From: Bacillus sp. ISL-41
GTDB taxonomy: Bacteria; Bacillota; Bacilli; Bacillales; Cytobacillaceae
DNA length: 64,000 nucleotides
Direction: 5' to 3'
NCBI RefSeq assembly: GCF_018613235.1
Contig: NZ_JAGGQP010000023.1
Location: 62,001 to 126,000 of the forward strand
The position numbers and the translations under genes are program-made. Shown piece by piece: positions 34,834 through 42,629 of the stretch. Position 1 is the first letter of the stretch. The number at the start of each line of letters is the position of its first letter. The notes beneath the pieces were generated by a model. It was not told the origin of the DNA and did no database searches. It saw only the letters and a program-made list of their open reading frames with translations.

Positions 34834-34906
34834 AATTTTGTACAAGAGCAAAGAATTTTTACATTGCTGTCAAAAAATTTTTACATAAAAGTGAGATTTT
34901 CTACAT
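34834..34906. promoter_or_regulatory. Putative upstream activator sites of the sigma-54 promoter
   Basis: AATTTTTACAT occurs at 34854-34864 and again at 34876-34886, exactly 22 bp apart. Weaker copies are ATTTTCTACAT at 34896-34906 and AATTTTGTACA at 34834-34844. They lie about 90-170 bp upstream of the promoter, the usual distance for NtrC-family enhancer sites. Confidence 0.5.
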
Positions 34907-35030
34907 ATCTAGTTCATTACCACAATAGAAGGAGGATAAACCTGTAGTTCAAGAAAAAGGAGTGAAAGGGTGTTTCATAGAATAAAATGTACAAGCAATA
35001 AGAGAATCAGGGATTTGGAGAGTGCTAAAA

Positions 35031-36089
35031 GTGCAAAATATACATAAACCATGGATCAAACTGCAGGAATATATCGATGCCGGAGATTATGAAGCTATTA
35101 ACGGACTTCAGGACCGTTGCAATTCAGTGGATCAAACGGCACTTAAGCTGGAGCTTGATTATAAGCTTGGTGTCAACGATGACAACAGGAATGGCGTCGA
35201 GGATATAAATGAGTTCATGTACTTTGATGGGGAAGAGCTGATTGGCTATGTGGGGATTTGCAGCTTTGGCGGTCCTTGGGAAGTGAACGGAATGGTGGAT
35301 CCGGATTATCGGCGCCAGGGTGTTTTCACTAAATTGTTTGAGCTTGCCATGGCTGAATGGAAGCGCCGGGATTCTGGCAGCATGCTGTTGCTGAGTGACC
35401 GCAACTCGGAATCGGGGCAGAAGTTCATCGCTGGTGTTGGTGCGCAATACAAGCATTCGGAATATGAGATGTTTTTGAAAAAAGATGCCCCTGCGGCCAC
35501 TCCGGATCAGTTGGAAGGGATTGTTTTCAGAAAAGCGACGAACGCGGACGCGCACGAGATTGCACGGCAGAACGTGATTTATTTTAACGATGAAGTGGAA
35601 ATCAATTCAGAAGACATGATTTTATCAGAGGAAGACGAAATCAGTTCAGAAGAGATCATTTTGCCTGAGGAAGAGGAATTCAGTTCAGAAGACATGATTT
35701 TGCCTGAGGAAGAGGAATTCAGTTCAGAAGAGAACATTTTGCCAGAGGAAGGGGAATTCAGATCAGAAGACATGATCTTGCCTGAGGAAGAGGAAAGGCG
35801 AGGGATGACTTCTTATCTTGTTGAAAAAGACGGGCAAATCATCGGGAAAGTGAATCTGCAGCTGACAACGAAGCTCGGTGCCATTTTTGGTCTGGGTGTG
35901 TTGCCGGAGCATCGCCGGAAAGGTTACGGCAGGGCGCTTCTTTTGCTGGCCATTGAAAAACTGAAGGAAGCAAATGCAAAAGAAATCATGCTGCAGGTTG
36001 CCGCTGAAAACTCGAATGCGCTTAACCTTTATAAGTCGTGCGGTTTTGAAGAGACGTCTACGATGGATTATTTTGAGCTGAGATCGTGA
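35031..36089 (+). CDS. Double GNAT-domain N-acetyltransferase with internal acidic repeats
   Basis: About 352 residues with two GNAT domains. The first (about 5-150) has VDPDYRRQGVFTKLFE as its acetyl-CoA loop (R-x2-G-x-F). The second (about 162-350) has GVLPEHRRKGYGRALL and a C-terminal ALNLYKSCGFEE. Between the first helix region and first strands of the second domain lie five copies of a 13-residue acidic repeat of the form SSEDMILPEEEEF (residues 192-256), an expansion of a short acidic linker. The start is taken as GTG at 35031, 10 bases after GGAG. Substrate unknown. Single gene ending at a terminator. Confidence 0.85.
   Translation: MQNIHKPWIKLQEYIDAGDYEAINGLQDRCNSVDQTALKLELDYKLGVNDDNRNGVEDINEFMYFDGEELIGYVGICSFGGPWEVNGMVDPDYRRQGVFTKLFELAMAEWKRRDSGSMLLLSDRNSESGQKFIAGVGAQYKHSEYEMFLKKDAPAATPDQLEGIVFRKATNADAHEIARQNVIYFNDEVEINSEDMILSEEDEISSEEIILPEEEEFSSEDMILPEEEEFSSEENILPEEGEFRSEDMILPEEEERRGMTSYLVEKDGQIIGKVNLQLTTKLGAIFGLGVLPEHRRKGYGRALLLLAIEKLKEANAKEIMLQVAAENSNALNLYKSCGFEETSTMDYFELRS
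35604..35798 (+). repeat. Five in-frame 39-bp tandem repeats inside the GNAT gene
   Basis: Five consecutive 39-bp units encode NSEDMILSEEDEI, SSEEIILPEEEEF, SSEDMILPEEEEF, SSEENILPEEGEF and RSEDMILPEEEER. They resemble each other strongly at DNA level (GAATTCAGTTCAGAAGA core), as expected for a slippage- or recombination-prone coding minisatellite. Confidence 0.9.
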
Positions 36090-36090
36090 A

Positions 36091-36127
36091 AGGATCCGCC
36101 TTCGAAATGGAGGCGGATCTTTTTTTA
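36091..36127 (+). terminator. Terminator after the GNAT gene
   Basis: Stem AGGATCCGCCT / AGGCGGATCT followed by seven T residues. Confidence 0.85.
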
Positions 36128-36239
36128 CCGGTATATTGCAGGAGTGATAATGATATAATTCAGTGGTGGTAAATTTTTGAAAATAGTAATTTTAGAGTTT
36201 ATAATCTTCCTATAATGTCTGTGGAAAAAGGTGGTAGAA

Positions 36240-36686
36240 ATGAAAGTAGTGATGAAAAGGAAGAGGCTGATTGTGAAATTTTTAGGGTCAGCGGTTTTTG
36301 CGATTCCGGGTTTGCTGGCGCTGCTGTATGGAATCCTTAATATTGATTTGATCTGGTTAGCCGTGGGCTTCGGGTGCATGTTCTTTTTGCCCATTTTCAT
36401 CCGTGCGGCGATTTATTTTATCAAACCGAAAGTGGTTTTTACCGTTGAGGATGGGCTGATCAAATCAGACCAGCAGGCGGTCGAGATCGAGGCCCTTAAA
36501 GGGTTTTACCATTTCTGGAGAGGGTCAACCAGTTACCTGGGATTGGTGAAAAAGGATGATACGAATGTGGAAATAGAGCTTTTTAACATGGTGGAGGAAG
36601 AAGACTACGCAGATGAATTGAAGGAATATATCCCGAGAGTCAACCCGAATTGGGAGGATGCAGAAGAAGTGGATGTTAAGTTTTAA
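36240..36686 (+). CDS. Hypothetical membrane protein, two membrane segments
   Basis: About 148 residues. Basic N-terminus (MKVVMKRKRLIVKF), two hydrophobic helices (about 15-34 and 37-60), then a soluble domain with FTVEDGLIKSDQQAVEIEALKGFYHFWRG and an acidic C-terminus. It has a PH-like or STM3941-like appearance but I do not recognise the family firmly. AAAGGTGG precedes the ATG; an earlier GTG overlaps that site. First of three closely spaced genes (to 37782). Confidence 0.72.
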   Translation: MKVVMKRKRLIVKFLGSAVFAIPGLLALLYGILNIDLIWLAVGFGCMFFLPIFIRAAIYFIKPKVVFTVEDGLIKSDQQAVEIEALKGFYHFWRGSTSYLGLVKKDDTNVEIELFNMVEEEDYADELKEYIPRVNPNWEDAEEVDVKF

Positions 36687-36721
36687 AATGTAGAAAGGGA
36701 TTCGAAACGGAGGTGTATCCT

Positions 36722-37348
36722 ATGAAAAATTTTAAAACATCAGCCCTGATCATTTTAGTGGTCATCACAGCGATTGCTCTTTTGGATAATGCGAGAACAG
36801 CCGACTCGGCGGCGAAGCTTGAGGCGAATCAAAATCGACTGGAAAAGAAGGTTGCCAGTTTAGAAGAAGAAATCGAAAAACGGTCAAGGGTGGAGGCTGA
36901 ATTGAAAAACGAAAGTGATACTCTGGCCGTCAATCTTGCAAACCTGGAAGAGGAAGTCGCTGCATCACAATTTTCTGTTCGGTATCAGGATTTCTTGGAT
37001 GCGATCGATGTCGTTGAGACCTATAAAGCCGCGGGAGATTTTAAAGAAGTCATTGACTTAATGGCCCTTAAAGAATTATCAGGTTTTAGTACCAGTGATA
37101 AGGAGCTCAATTGCCCGTGCAGTTTTTCCTTCAAAAATAGTAATCTTGATTGGAGTCCTGGAGTGGTTCTGAATCTTAGCGAATTTAGTATTGAAAAAGG
37201 AAGAATTCTTCTTACATATTTTACAGTCGAGGATCTGGAAAATAACTATCAATTCGTCTTGACCAGGAGTGAAGGCTTTTACGATATGACTGAAAAGTGG
37301 AGGATCGAGGATATTAGGCTATTGGTAAAGGAGGGATCCCCATTATAA
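36722..37348 (+). CDS. Hypothetical membrane-anchored coiled-coil protein
   Basis: 208 residues: one N-terminal membrane segment (about 5-22), a coiled coil (about 30-85, with KLEANQNRLEKKVASLEEEI and later NLANLEEEVAAS), then an extracytoplasmic domain with a Cys-x-Cys (NCPCSF). GGAGGTG lies 7 bases before the ATG. It overlaps the start region of the next gene, so the two are probably coupled. No family recognised. Confidence 0.72.
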   Translation: MKNFKTSALIILVVITAIALLDNARTADSAAKLEANQNRLEKKVASLEEEIEKRSRVEAELKNESDTLAVNLANLEEEVAASQFSVRYQDFLDAIDVVETYKAAGDFKEVIDLMALKELSGFSTSDKELNCPCSFSFKNSNLDWSPGVVLNLSEFSIEKGRILLTYFTVEDLENNYQFVLTRSEGFYDMTEKWRIEDIRLLVKEGSPL

Positions 37349-37782
37349 AATTCGATAAACGGTTTCTCCCATTAGTGATGTATTTTTTATTGGTGACCTT
37401 GCTTTTACTTTTTACGGTGCAAACGAACTTTAATTTGCCGGGGGTTCATTATCAGTTCAATCAGGATAATATGACGATGACAGTTGAAAAAGGGATGTGG
37501 ACTAGGCAGGTGGATGAAAGGCAGGTTACTGCTCAGGAAGCGCTTGAAATAATGCTGCCGCTTAATGAGGCAAATCAGCTTTGGAAGATCAATATATATC
37601 TAATCCCGCTATTTGTTGCTGCTTTTATCGCTTTAGTTTATTCGCCCTTCAGACCAAAGCGGCATTTTAAATGGTATGTATTTTTATATTTTACACTCCT
37701 TATGGGATTCGTAGTTTGGGACATCGCTGTACACCGGGAAATTACAGAGGAGATTGCCAAAGTTCTGAATGGTTTAGAGTAA
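37342..37782 (+). CDS. Hypothetical membrane protein with a probable ATT start
   Basis: About 146 residues with three membrane segments (about 9-24, 85-104, 115-132). The first ATG/GTG in frame is at 37375-37378, but it lies 40 bp beyond a strong ribosome site (AAAGGAGGG, ending 37335) and would begin within the first membrane helix. ATT at 37342 is 6 bases after that site and adds the basic N-terminus IIKFDKRFLPL. I therefore place the start at ATT (ATA at 37345 is possible). The frame overlaps the stop of the preceding gene, as coupled genes do. Family unknown. Confidence 0.6.
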   Translation: MIKFDKRFLPLVMYFLLVTLLLLFTVQTNFNLPGVHYQFNQDNMTMTVEKGMWTRQVDERQVTAQEALEIMLPLNEANQLWKINIYLIPLFVAAFIALVYSPFRPKRHFKWYVFLYFTLLMGFVVWDIAVHREITEEIAKVLNGLE

Positions 37783-37839
37783 GTTCGGGCCTGATAGTAC
37801 TGCGTTCATTCTGTAAAAAATAAATATCAGAAAAGTCTA

Positions 37840-37936
37840 TTGACAGTAAAGTCGGATTCATGATAAATTTATCTCGAATTAAAAATAATTGATTTTGAGA
37901 TTTATTTTTTTAAGATAATATCTCGAATTCGAGATA
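37840..37936 (+). promoter_or_regulatory. yceI promoter with MhqR-type operators
   Basis: TTGACA at 37840-37845 with an AT-rich -10 (ATAAAT/TAAATT) 17-18 bp downstream. A half-site TTATCTCGAATT (37869-37880) covers the likely start point, and the perfect 18-bp palindrome TATCTCGAATTCGAGATA (37919-37936) lies in the leader, 25 bp before the ATG. The palindrome matches the B. subtilis MhqR consensus ATCTCGAATTCGAGAT. Confidence 0.8.
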
Positions 37937-37960
37937 AAAACAAAACAGGGGGATTATAGA

Positions 37961-38485
37961 ATGACTAAATTTGCAGTAGATCAGGCGCACTCAGCAGTAG
38001 GATTTGAAGTGAAACACATGATGGTATCAAAGGTGAAGGGACAATTCGGATCATATACAGCTGACGTTGAAGCAGCAGACCTGACAGATTTAACAACAGC
38101 TTCAATCGCATTCAAAATTGATGTAGCAAGCATCGACACACGTAACGAAGATCGCGAAAACCACTTGAAATCAGCAGACTTCTTTGACGTGGAAAACTAT
38201 CCAACAATCGATTTCAAATCCACAAGCATCACTCGCGATGGCGATGATTACAAAGTAACTGGCGACCTGACAATCAAAGATGTAACAAAGCCAGTCACAT
38301 TCGACGTGGAATACGGCGGCAAAGGCACAAACCCATGGGGCGTGGAAGTTTACGGATTCGAAGCAGCAGCAAAAGTAAACCGCGAAGAATTTGGCCTTAC
38401 ATGGAATGCTCCACTAGAAACAGGCGGCGTTCTAGTCGGCAAAGACATCAAGATCAAAGTAGAACTGGAAGTGAATCCAGCTTAA
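37961..38485 (+). CDS. yceI: YceI family protein
   Basis: 174 residues of the lipocalin-like YceI fold: TKFAVDQAHSAVGFEVKHMMVSKVKG at the start, ASIDTRNEDRENHLKSADFFDVENYP and DLTIKDVTKPVTFDVEYGG, all family hallmarks. No signal peptide, so cytoplasmic, as for other Bacillus members. YceI proteins bind isoprenoid quinone-like molecules, which fits control by an MhqR-type operator (MhqR responds to quinones). GGGGG precedes the ATG. A terminator and then array A4 follow. Confidence 0.93.
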   Translation: MTKFAVDQAHSAVGFEVKHMMVSKVKGQFGSYTADVEAADLTDLTTASIAFKIDVASIDTRNEDRENHLKSADFFDVENYPTIDFKSTSITRDGDDYKVTGDLTIKDVTKPVTFDVEYGGKGTNPWGVEVYGFEAAAKVNREEFGLTWNAPLETGGVLVGKDIKIKVELEVNPA

Positions 38486-38498
38486 TTTTATTTAGTGT

Positions 38499-38538
38499 AA
38501 CCGCTCGAGGGGGCAAAAGACCTCGGGCGGTTTTTTTG
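38499..38538 (+). terminator. Terminator after yceI
   Basis: AACCGCTCGAGG pairs with CCTCGGGCGGTT, then seven T residues. Confidence 0.87.
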
Positions 38539-38575
38539 ATTTGTTTTGGGGGACGGGGGACGTTGATCGGGATTG

Positions 38576-39190
38576 TGACAGATTTGGATGCTGAGGGTGA
38601 AAAGCTGTCAAGAAAAAGAGGTAATCATGTAATCATGACAGGTTTGGGTGCTGAGGGTGAAAAGCTGTCAAGAAAAGAAGGTAATCGTGACAGGTTTGGG
38701 TGCTGAGGGTGAAAAGCTGTCAAGAAAAAGAGGTAATTGTGACAGGTTTGGGTGCTGAGGATGAAAAGCTGTCAAGAAAAAAGGGTAATCGTGACAGGTT
38801 TGGGTGCTGAGGGGGAAAAGCTGTCAAGAAAAGAAGGTAATCGTGACAGGTTTAAGTGCTGAGGGGGAAAAGCTGTCAAGAAAAGAAGGTAATCGTGACA
38901 GGTTTGGGTGGTGAGGGTGAAAAGCTGTCAAGAAAAAGAGGTAATCGTGACAGGTTTGGGTGCTGAGGGTGAAAAGCTGTCACGAAAAAGAGGTAATCGT
39001 GACAGGTTTGAGTGCTGAGGGTTAAAAGCTGTCAAGAAAAGAAGGAAATCGGGACAGGTTTGAGTGCTGAGGGTAAAAAGCTGTCAAGAAAAGAAGGAAA
39101 TCGTGACAGGTTTGTTGCCAAATGGAGAAAAGCTGTCAAAAGAAAGCCGAACTTCAGCCAGGTTTGGCATCAAACGGAGAAAAGCTGTCA
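38576..39190. repeat. Intergenic tandem array A4: about twelve 52-bp units
   Basis: Units begin TGACAGGTTTGGGTGCTGAG; starts at 38636, 38688, 38740, 38792, 38844 and onward are 52 bp apart (the first interval is 60 through an 8-bp duplication, GTAATCAT). Arms TGACAG and CTGTCA span 35 bp with 17 bp between units. The last two units are more diverged. It lies 3' of yceI, beyond its terminator. Apparent reading frames through it are repeat artefacts. 39191-39328 holds the promoter region of the MFS gene. Confidence 0.93.
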
Positions 39191-39328
39191 GAAGAAAGAG
39201 TAGAACCTAATCCAAATCCCCCTAGCCACCAGCTTATATAAAATGGGGCTGAAAACTCATCTTGTTTATATTCGGAAAATTCGGTATTTTATTGATAAAG
39301 GAAGTTACCATGTTAAGAAGGTGATTAG

Positions 39329-40516
39329 ATGACTCGTCTATTGTGGACTTTATCGATAGCTCAATTTCTGGCGATGCAGGTGTGGTTTAACTTTTCAGCG
39401 GTTATGCCTGTTGTTGAAAAAGAATGGGGCCTATCCCCGACGGAATCGGGGATTATCGTTGCGTTTTTTCATATAGGCTATGTGGCGGCGGTGTTTTTTT
39501 ACAGTTTTTTGAGTGATCGTTATAATCCGAAGTACTCGTTTATGTATGGGGCGCTGATCGCTGGGGTTTCTGGTGTGCTCTTCAGTGTATTGGCACAAGG
39601 ATTTTGGTCGGCTTTATTACTGAGATTTATTTCAGGTATTGGGATTGCGGGTATTTATGTCCCAGGGATGAAAATTGTTGCCCAAACATCGAGCGATAGA
39701 ACACGGGGTGCGGCGCTGGGGCTTTTTGTTGGGTCGCTTGTCGTTGGCTCGGGATTTTCGCTGCTTGTCTCTGGGTTATTCATTAACCTGGTCGGCTGGA
39801 AGGGTGTCATTTTCATCACTTCGTGTTCGGCAATTCTGGCATCCGCGTTAATTCATTTTTCCACCATACCTGAAAACATCCATATTCATAACCAGCGTTT
39901 GAGTATGTCACTTTTAAAACGTGTGCTCACCAAAAGAAATCTGCTGGTGAACATCAGCTACACTGGCCACTGTTGGGAACTGTATGCGATGTGGGCATGG
40001 ATTGGCCCTTTTATGGTGTATTACTTTCAGGCGCATGAGGTCAGCAATGCCATTTCTGTTGGCAATTTTATCGGAGCGTTTGTGGTGATGATTGGCGGCA
40101 TTGCCAGTTTTATAGGGGGAAGAATGTCGGATACCTTCGGCCGGCTAAAATCAATAAAGCTATTTATTTATATTAGCATTTGCTGTTCATTGGTGATTGG
40201 CTGGCTGACGCCTGCGAGCATGTGGATTTTGCTTCCGATTGTTTTCATATATGGATTTACGATTATTGCTGATTCACCGATCTATAACACGATGATCACA
40301 GAAATATCCGATCCCGAAATAACCGGCATTGCATTAGGGATCCAGTCCGTTTTAGGGTTCAGTGCTACGATTTTTTCACCGATGATTTTTGGCATTCTGC
40401 TTGATTACTTCAATTGGGGTGTTGCTTTTACGACCATTGGTGCAATGACAATCATCACGCCAATTTGCATTTCGTTTTTAAGGAAGTGGCTGAGTGAGGA
40501 TGTAAAGGTCGCATGA
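39329..40516 (+). CDS. MFS transporter
   Basis: 395 residues, 12 predicted membrane helices. The loop after helix 2 has SDRYNPKYSFMYGA (a variant of the G-x3-D-R-x-G-R motif), and the second half GGRMSDTFGRLKS repeats it. The N-terminus (LLWTLSIAQFLAMQVWFNFSAVMPVVEKEWGLS) recalls the CynX/nitrate-type and unknown-anion MFS groups. Substrate unknown. The ATG follows AAGAAGGTGA. Stands alone. Confidence 0.85.
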   Translation: MTRLLWTLSIAQFLAMQVWFNFSAVMPVVEKEWGLSPTESGIIVAFFHIGYVAAVFFYSFLSDRYNPKYSFMYGALIAGVSGVLFSVLAQGFWSALLLRFISGIGIAGIYVPGMKIVAQTSSDRTRGAALGLFVGSLVVGSGFSLLVSGLFINLVGWKGVIFITSCSAILASALIHFSTIPENIHIHNQRLSMSLLKRVLTKRNLLVNISYTGHCWELYAMWAWIGPFMVYYFQAHEVSNAISVGNFIGAFVVMIGGIASFIGGRMSDTFGRLKSIKLFIYISICCSLVIGWLTPASMWILLPIVFIYGFTIIADSPIYNTMITEISDPEITGIALGIQSVLGFSATIFSPMIFGILLDYFNWGVAFTTIGAMTIITPICISFLRKWLSEDVKVA

Positions 40517-40558
40517 ACGGTATTTCTGGTCTGAAAAAGATTATCTTTTAACCCGGAA

Positions 40559-40580
40559 TTTTGGTATAATTTTACCAAAA
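40559..40580. promoter_or_regulatory. Extended -10 promoter inside an inverted repeat, before the AI-2E-type gene
   Basis: TTTTGGTA and TACCAAAA are inverted around a 6-bp centre. The left arm overlaps TGGTATAAT, an extended -10 element (TATAAT at 40565-40570). A repressor bound here would cover the promoter. No regulator gene is adjacent. Confidence 0.55.
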
Positions 40581-40605
40581 TAACCTAAAGCAAGAGGTAC
40601 ATACT

Positions 40606-41709
40606 TTGACTAAATCTAAACTGCAGTTTTGGCTGATTCAAATTTTGCTTATAGCCACGATCATTTATGTTTCTACAAAAATCTCGTTTATGTTTGAGCC
40701 GATCGGGATTTTCATCTCAACAGTGTTCTTTCCGATTCTGATTACTGGATTCCTCTATTTCCTGCTGAATCCGGTGGTGGACTTCCTGGAACGCAAGAAA
40801 CTTCCTCGGGTACTCGCCATATTGATTATTTATGTTGTGTTTGGCGCCCTTCTTGTTCTGGCGATTGGGAATCTGGTTCCGGCGGTTTCCAAGCAGGCAA
40901 CGGAGCTTGCGAATGATCTGCCTGTTTTTGCTGACAAGACGACGGAGTATTTTTACGATGTTGTTCAGTCCTCAGAGTTTAAAAGCTTTAGGGATGAGCA
41001 GCGTGAAATGATTGATACGGTGCAGGAGCGCGTAATTGAGTATGCAAATACGATACCGACCAAACTGACGAATGGGCTCAGGGGCTTTTTGGGCATCGTC
41101 ACCAATATCGCGATCATCCTTGTTACCGTCCCATTTTTATTGTTTTACATGTTCAAGGACGGGCACAGGTTCCCGCTGGCTGTTTCCAAGTTTATTCCGA
41201 AAGATTACCGGGATGAAGGGCTTAAAATCCTGAAAGAAACGGGCGAAACACTGGCGGCATACATCCAGGGCCAGGTAACGGTTGCCCTGGCGGTTGGGAC
41301 GCTGGCGTTTATCGGGTATCTCATCATTGATTTACGCTATGCCTTGATTCTGGCGTTAATCGTCGCTTTCACCAACATCATCCCGTATGTCGGGCCGATT
41401 ATTGGCGGAGCGCCTGCAGTGCTGGTTGGTCTCTTTGATTCCCCGACAAAAGCTTTGCTGGTAGTCGTCGTCATCCTTGTGGCCCAGCAAATTGAAGGGA
41501 ATTTGCTGTCTCCTTTGATTCTTGGTAAGACACTGGACACCCATCCGGCAACGATCATCATTATTTTACTGGCGGCCGGAAATCTGGCTGGCGTTCTGGG
41601 AATGGTGTTAGCCGTTCCAACTTATGCCGTCACAAAAACAATCGTCTTAAACCTTGTCCGGTTCTTAAGAGCACGGAAACGGGCAACAATTACCACCGAG
41701 GCAACATAA
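40606..41709 (+). CDS. AI-2E family transporter
   Basis: 367 residues of the PerM/TqsA/YdbI type: N-terminal and C-terminal membrane blocks around a central amphipathic region (about 95-165). Signature stretches are FPILITGFLYFLLNPVVDFLERKK, VPFLLFYMFKDG, and the C-terminal YVGPIIGGAPAVLVGLFDSPTKALLVVVVILVAQQIEGNLLSP. Members export signals or act as Na+/H+ antiporters; the substrate here is unknown. The TTG start follows AAGAGGT. Followed by a terminator. Confidence 0.88.
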   Translation: MTKSKLQFWLIQILLIATIIYVSTKISFMFEPIGIFISTVFFPILITGFLYFLLNPVVDFLERKKLPRVLAILIIYVVFGALLVLAIGNLVPAVSKQATELANDLPVFADKTTEYFYDVVQSSEFKSFRDEQREMIDTVQERVIEYANTIPTKLTNGLRGFLGIVTNIAIILVTVPFLLFYMFKDGHRFPLAVSKFIPKDYRDEGLKILKETGETLAAYIQGQVTVALAVGTLAFIGYLIIDLRYALILALIVAFTNIIPYVGPIIGGAPAVLVGLFDSPTKALLVVVVILVAQQIEGNLLSPLILGKTLDTHPATIIIILLAAGNLAGVLGMVLAVPTYAVTKTIVLNLVRFLRARKRATITTEAT

Positions 41710-41740
41710 ACTAACATGAGTATCCTGGATTAGTCTTTGG

Positions 41741-41779
41741 GCGATAGAGCTTTCTTTAAAGCTGCTATCGCTTTTTTTA
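41741..41779 (+). terminator. Terminator after the AI-2E-type gene
   Basis: GCGATAGAGCTTT pairs with AAAGCTGCTATCGC, then TTTTTTTAT. Confidence 0.85.
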
Positions 41780-41859
41780 TACAGATGCAGTGAATTTCGC
41801 AAGGAAAACAGAGATCCAGATTACATACAAAATCGCGCGACTAAAGGGAGGTCATCAAC

Positions 41860-42042
41860 ATGTCCAAGGAAAAAAGAGAGCAATTGAAATCCAAGGAACA
41901 GCAGAAGAATCCTGGGGCGGCATTGAACAATGGCTGGGCACGGGCCATGACGGGGTCACCAGGCAGTGGCTGTTTGGTAAATGTTGTTTCGATTTTGATT
42001 GTAGTTGGTTTTTTTCTACTAATAAGAGCGTGCTCACAGTAA
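41860..42042 (+). CDS. DUF6366-like small membrane protein
   Basis: 60 residues: a charged N-terminal half (MSKEKREQLKSKEQQKNPGAALNNGW) and one C-terminal membrane helix (about 40-57). The KNPGAALNNGWARA-like segment is typical of DUF6366. AAAGGGAGG precedes the ATG. It is followed 13 bp later by another small membrane protein. Family call moderate. Confidence 0.7.
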   Translation: MSKEKREQLKSKEQQKNPGAALNNGWARAMTGSPGSGCLVNVVSILIVVGFFLLIRACSQ

Positions 42043-42055
42043 GGGGGGAAATAGC

Positions 42056-42220
42056 ATGAGAGGAATATTGAGTTTCATTTTGTTACTGATCGGCAGTCTT
42101 TTTTTGGGAATCACTGTTGAGGGTTCAATTGTCGGCACAAGCATAGTGAAAGGAATAGGGGCATTATGCATGATTGGATTTTGGAGGTTATTTCCTTACC
42201 GGAAACGTGACTTATATTAA
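42056..42220 (+). CDS. Hypothetical 54-residue membrane protein
   Basis: MRGILSFILLLIGSLFLGIT... has two hydrophobic helices (about 4-20 and 27-43) and a basic C-terminus (RLFPYRKRDLY). AAGGGGGGA lies 7 bases before the ATG, and the gene fits between its neighbours with no overlap, in the same orientation. It is too short for most gene finders. No family recognised. Confidence 0.6.
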   Translation: MRGILSFILLLIGSLFLGITVEGSIVGTSIVKGIGALCMIGFWRLFPYRKRDLY

Positions 42221-42239
42221 AACAGAAGGGAGGATGGGT

Positions 42240-42629
42240 ATGAAATTGAGATTATTGTTACCCTTTGTACTTATTTCAGTTGTAACCGGCTGCAATATTA
42301 CGACCACAACGGAGGAAGATTTTATTTACTCCTATGAGATGGATTCGATTGAAGAGGAAGACAAGGATGCAATCCAAAGTTGGCTGAACCAGCAGGACCA
42401 AACACCAATAAGTACCTACGAGATCCATGACGAGAGTAACGGTCGCTATTTCTATTATGCACATTCAAGTAAGTTCAGCGAAGTCGAGGTAACGCAAAAG
42501 GGCGATGCGATTAAAATGATGTTCAGGAATGAAAAGACAAATGGTTCAGGTCAAGATGCCTTTGTTAAAATAAAATTCAACCCAGATATCATTAAGAATT
42601 TTGTGTTGGATTCGGAGGAGATCGAATGA
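42240..42629 (+). CDS. Hypothetical lipoprotein
   Basis: 129 residues with a lipoprotein signal: MKLRLLLPFVLISVVTGC (lipobox VTGC, Cys18). The mature part is acidic and mixed alpha/beta, ending in DPDIIKNF-like NPDIIKNFVLDSEEIE. GGGAGG is 6 bases before this ATG. It overlaps the next gene by 4 bp (ATGA), so they are translationally coupled. No family recognised. Confidence 0.78.
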   Translation: MKLRLLLPFVLISVVTGCNITTTTEEDFIYSYEMDSIEEEDKDAIQSWLNQQDQTPISTYEIHDESNGRYFYYAHSSKFSEVEVTQKGDAIKMMFRNEKTNGSGQDAFVKIKFNPDIIKNFVLDSEEIE

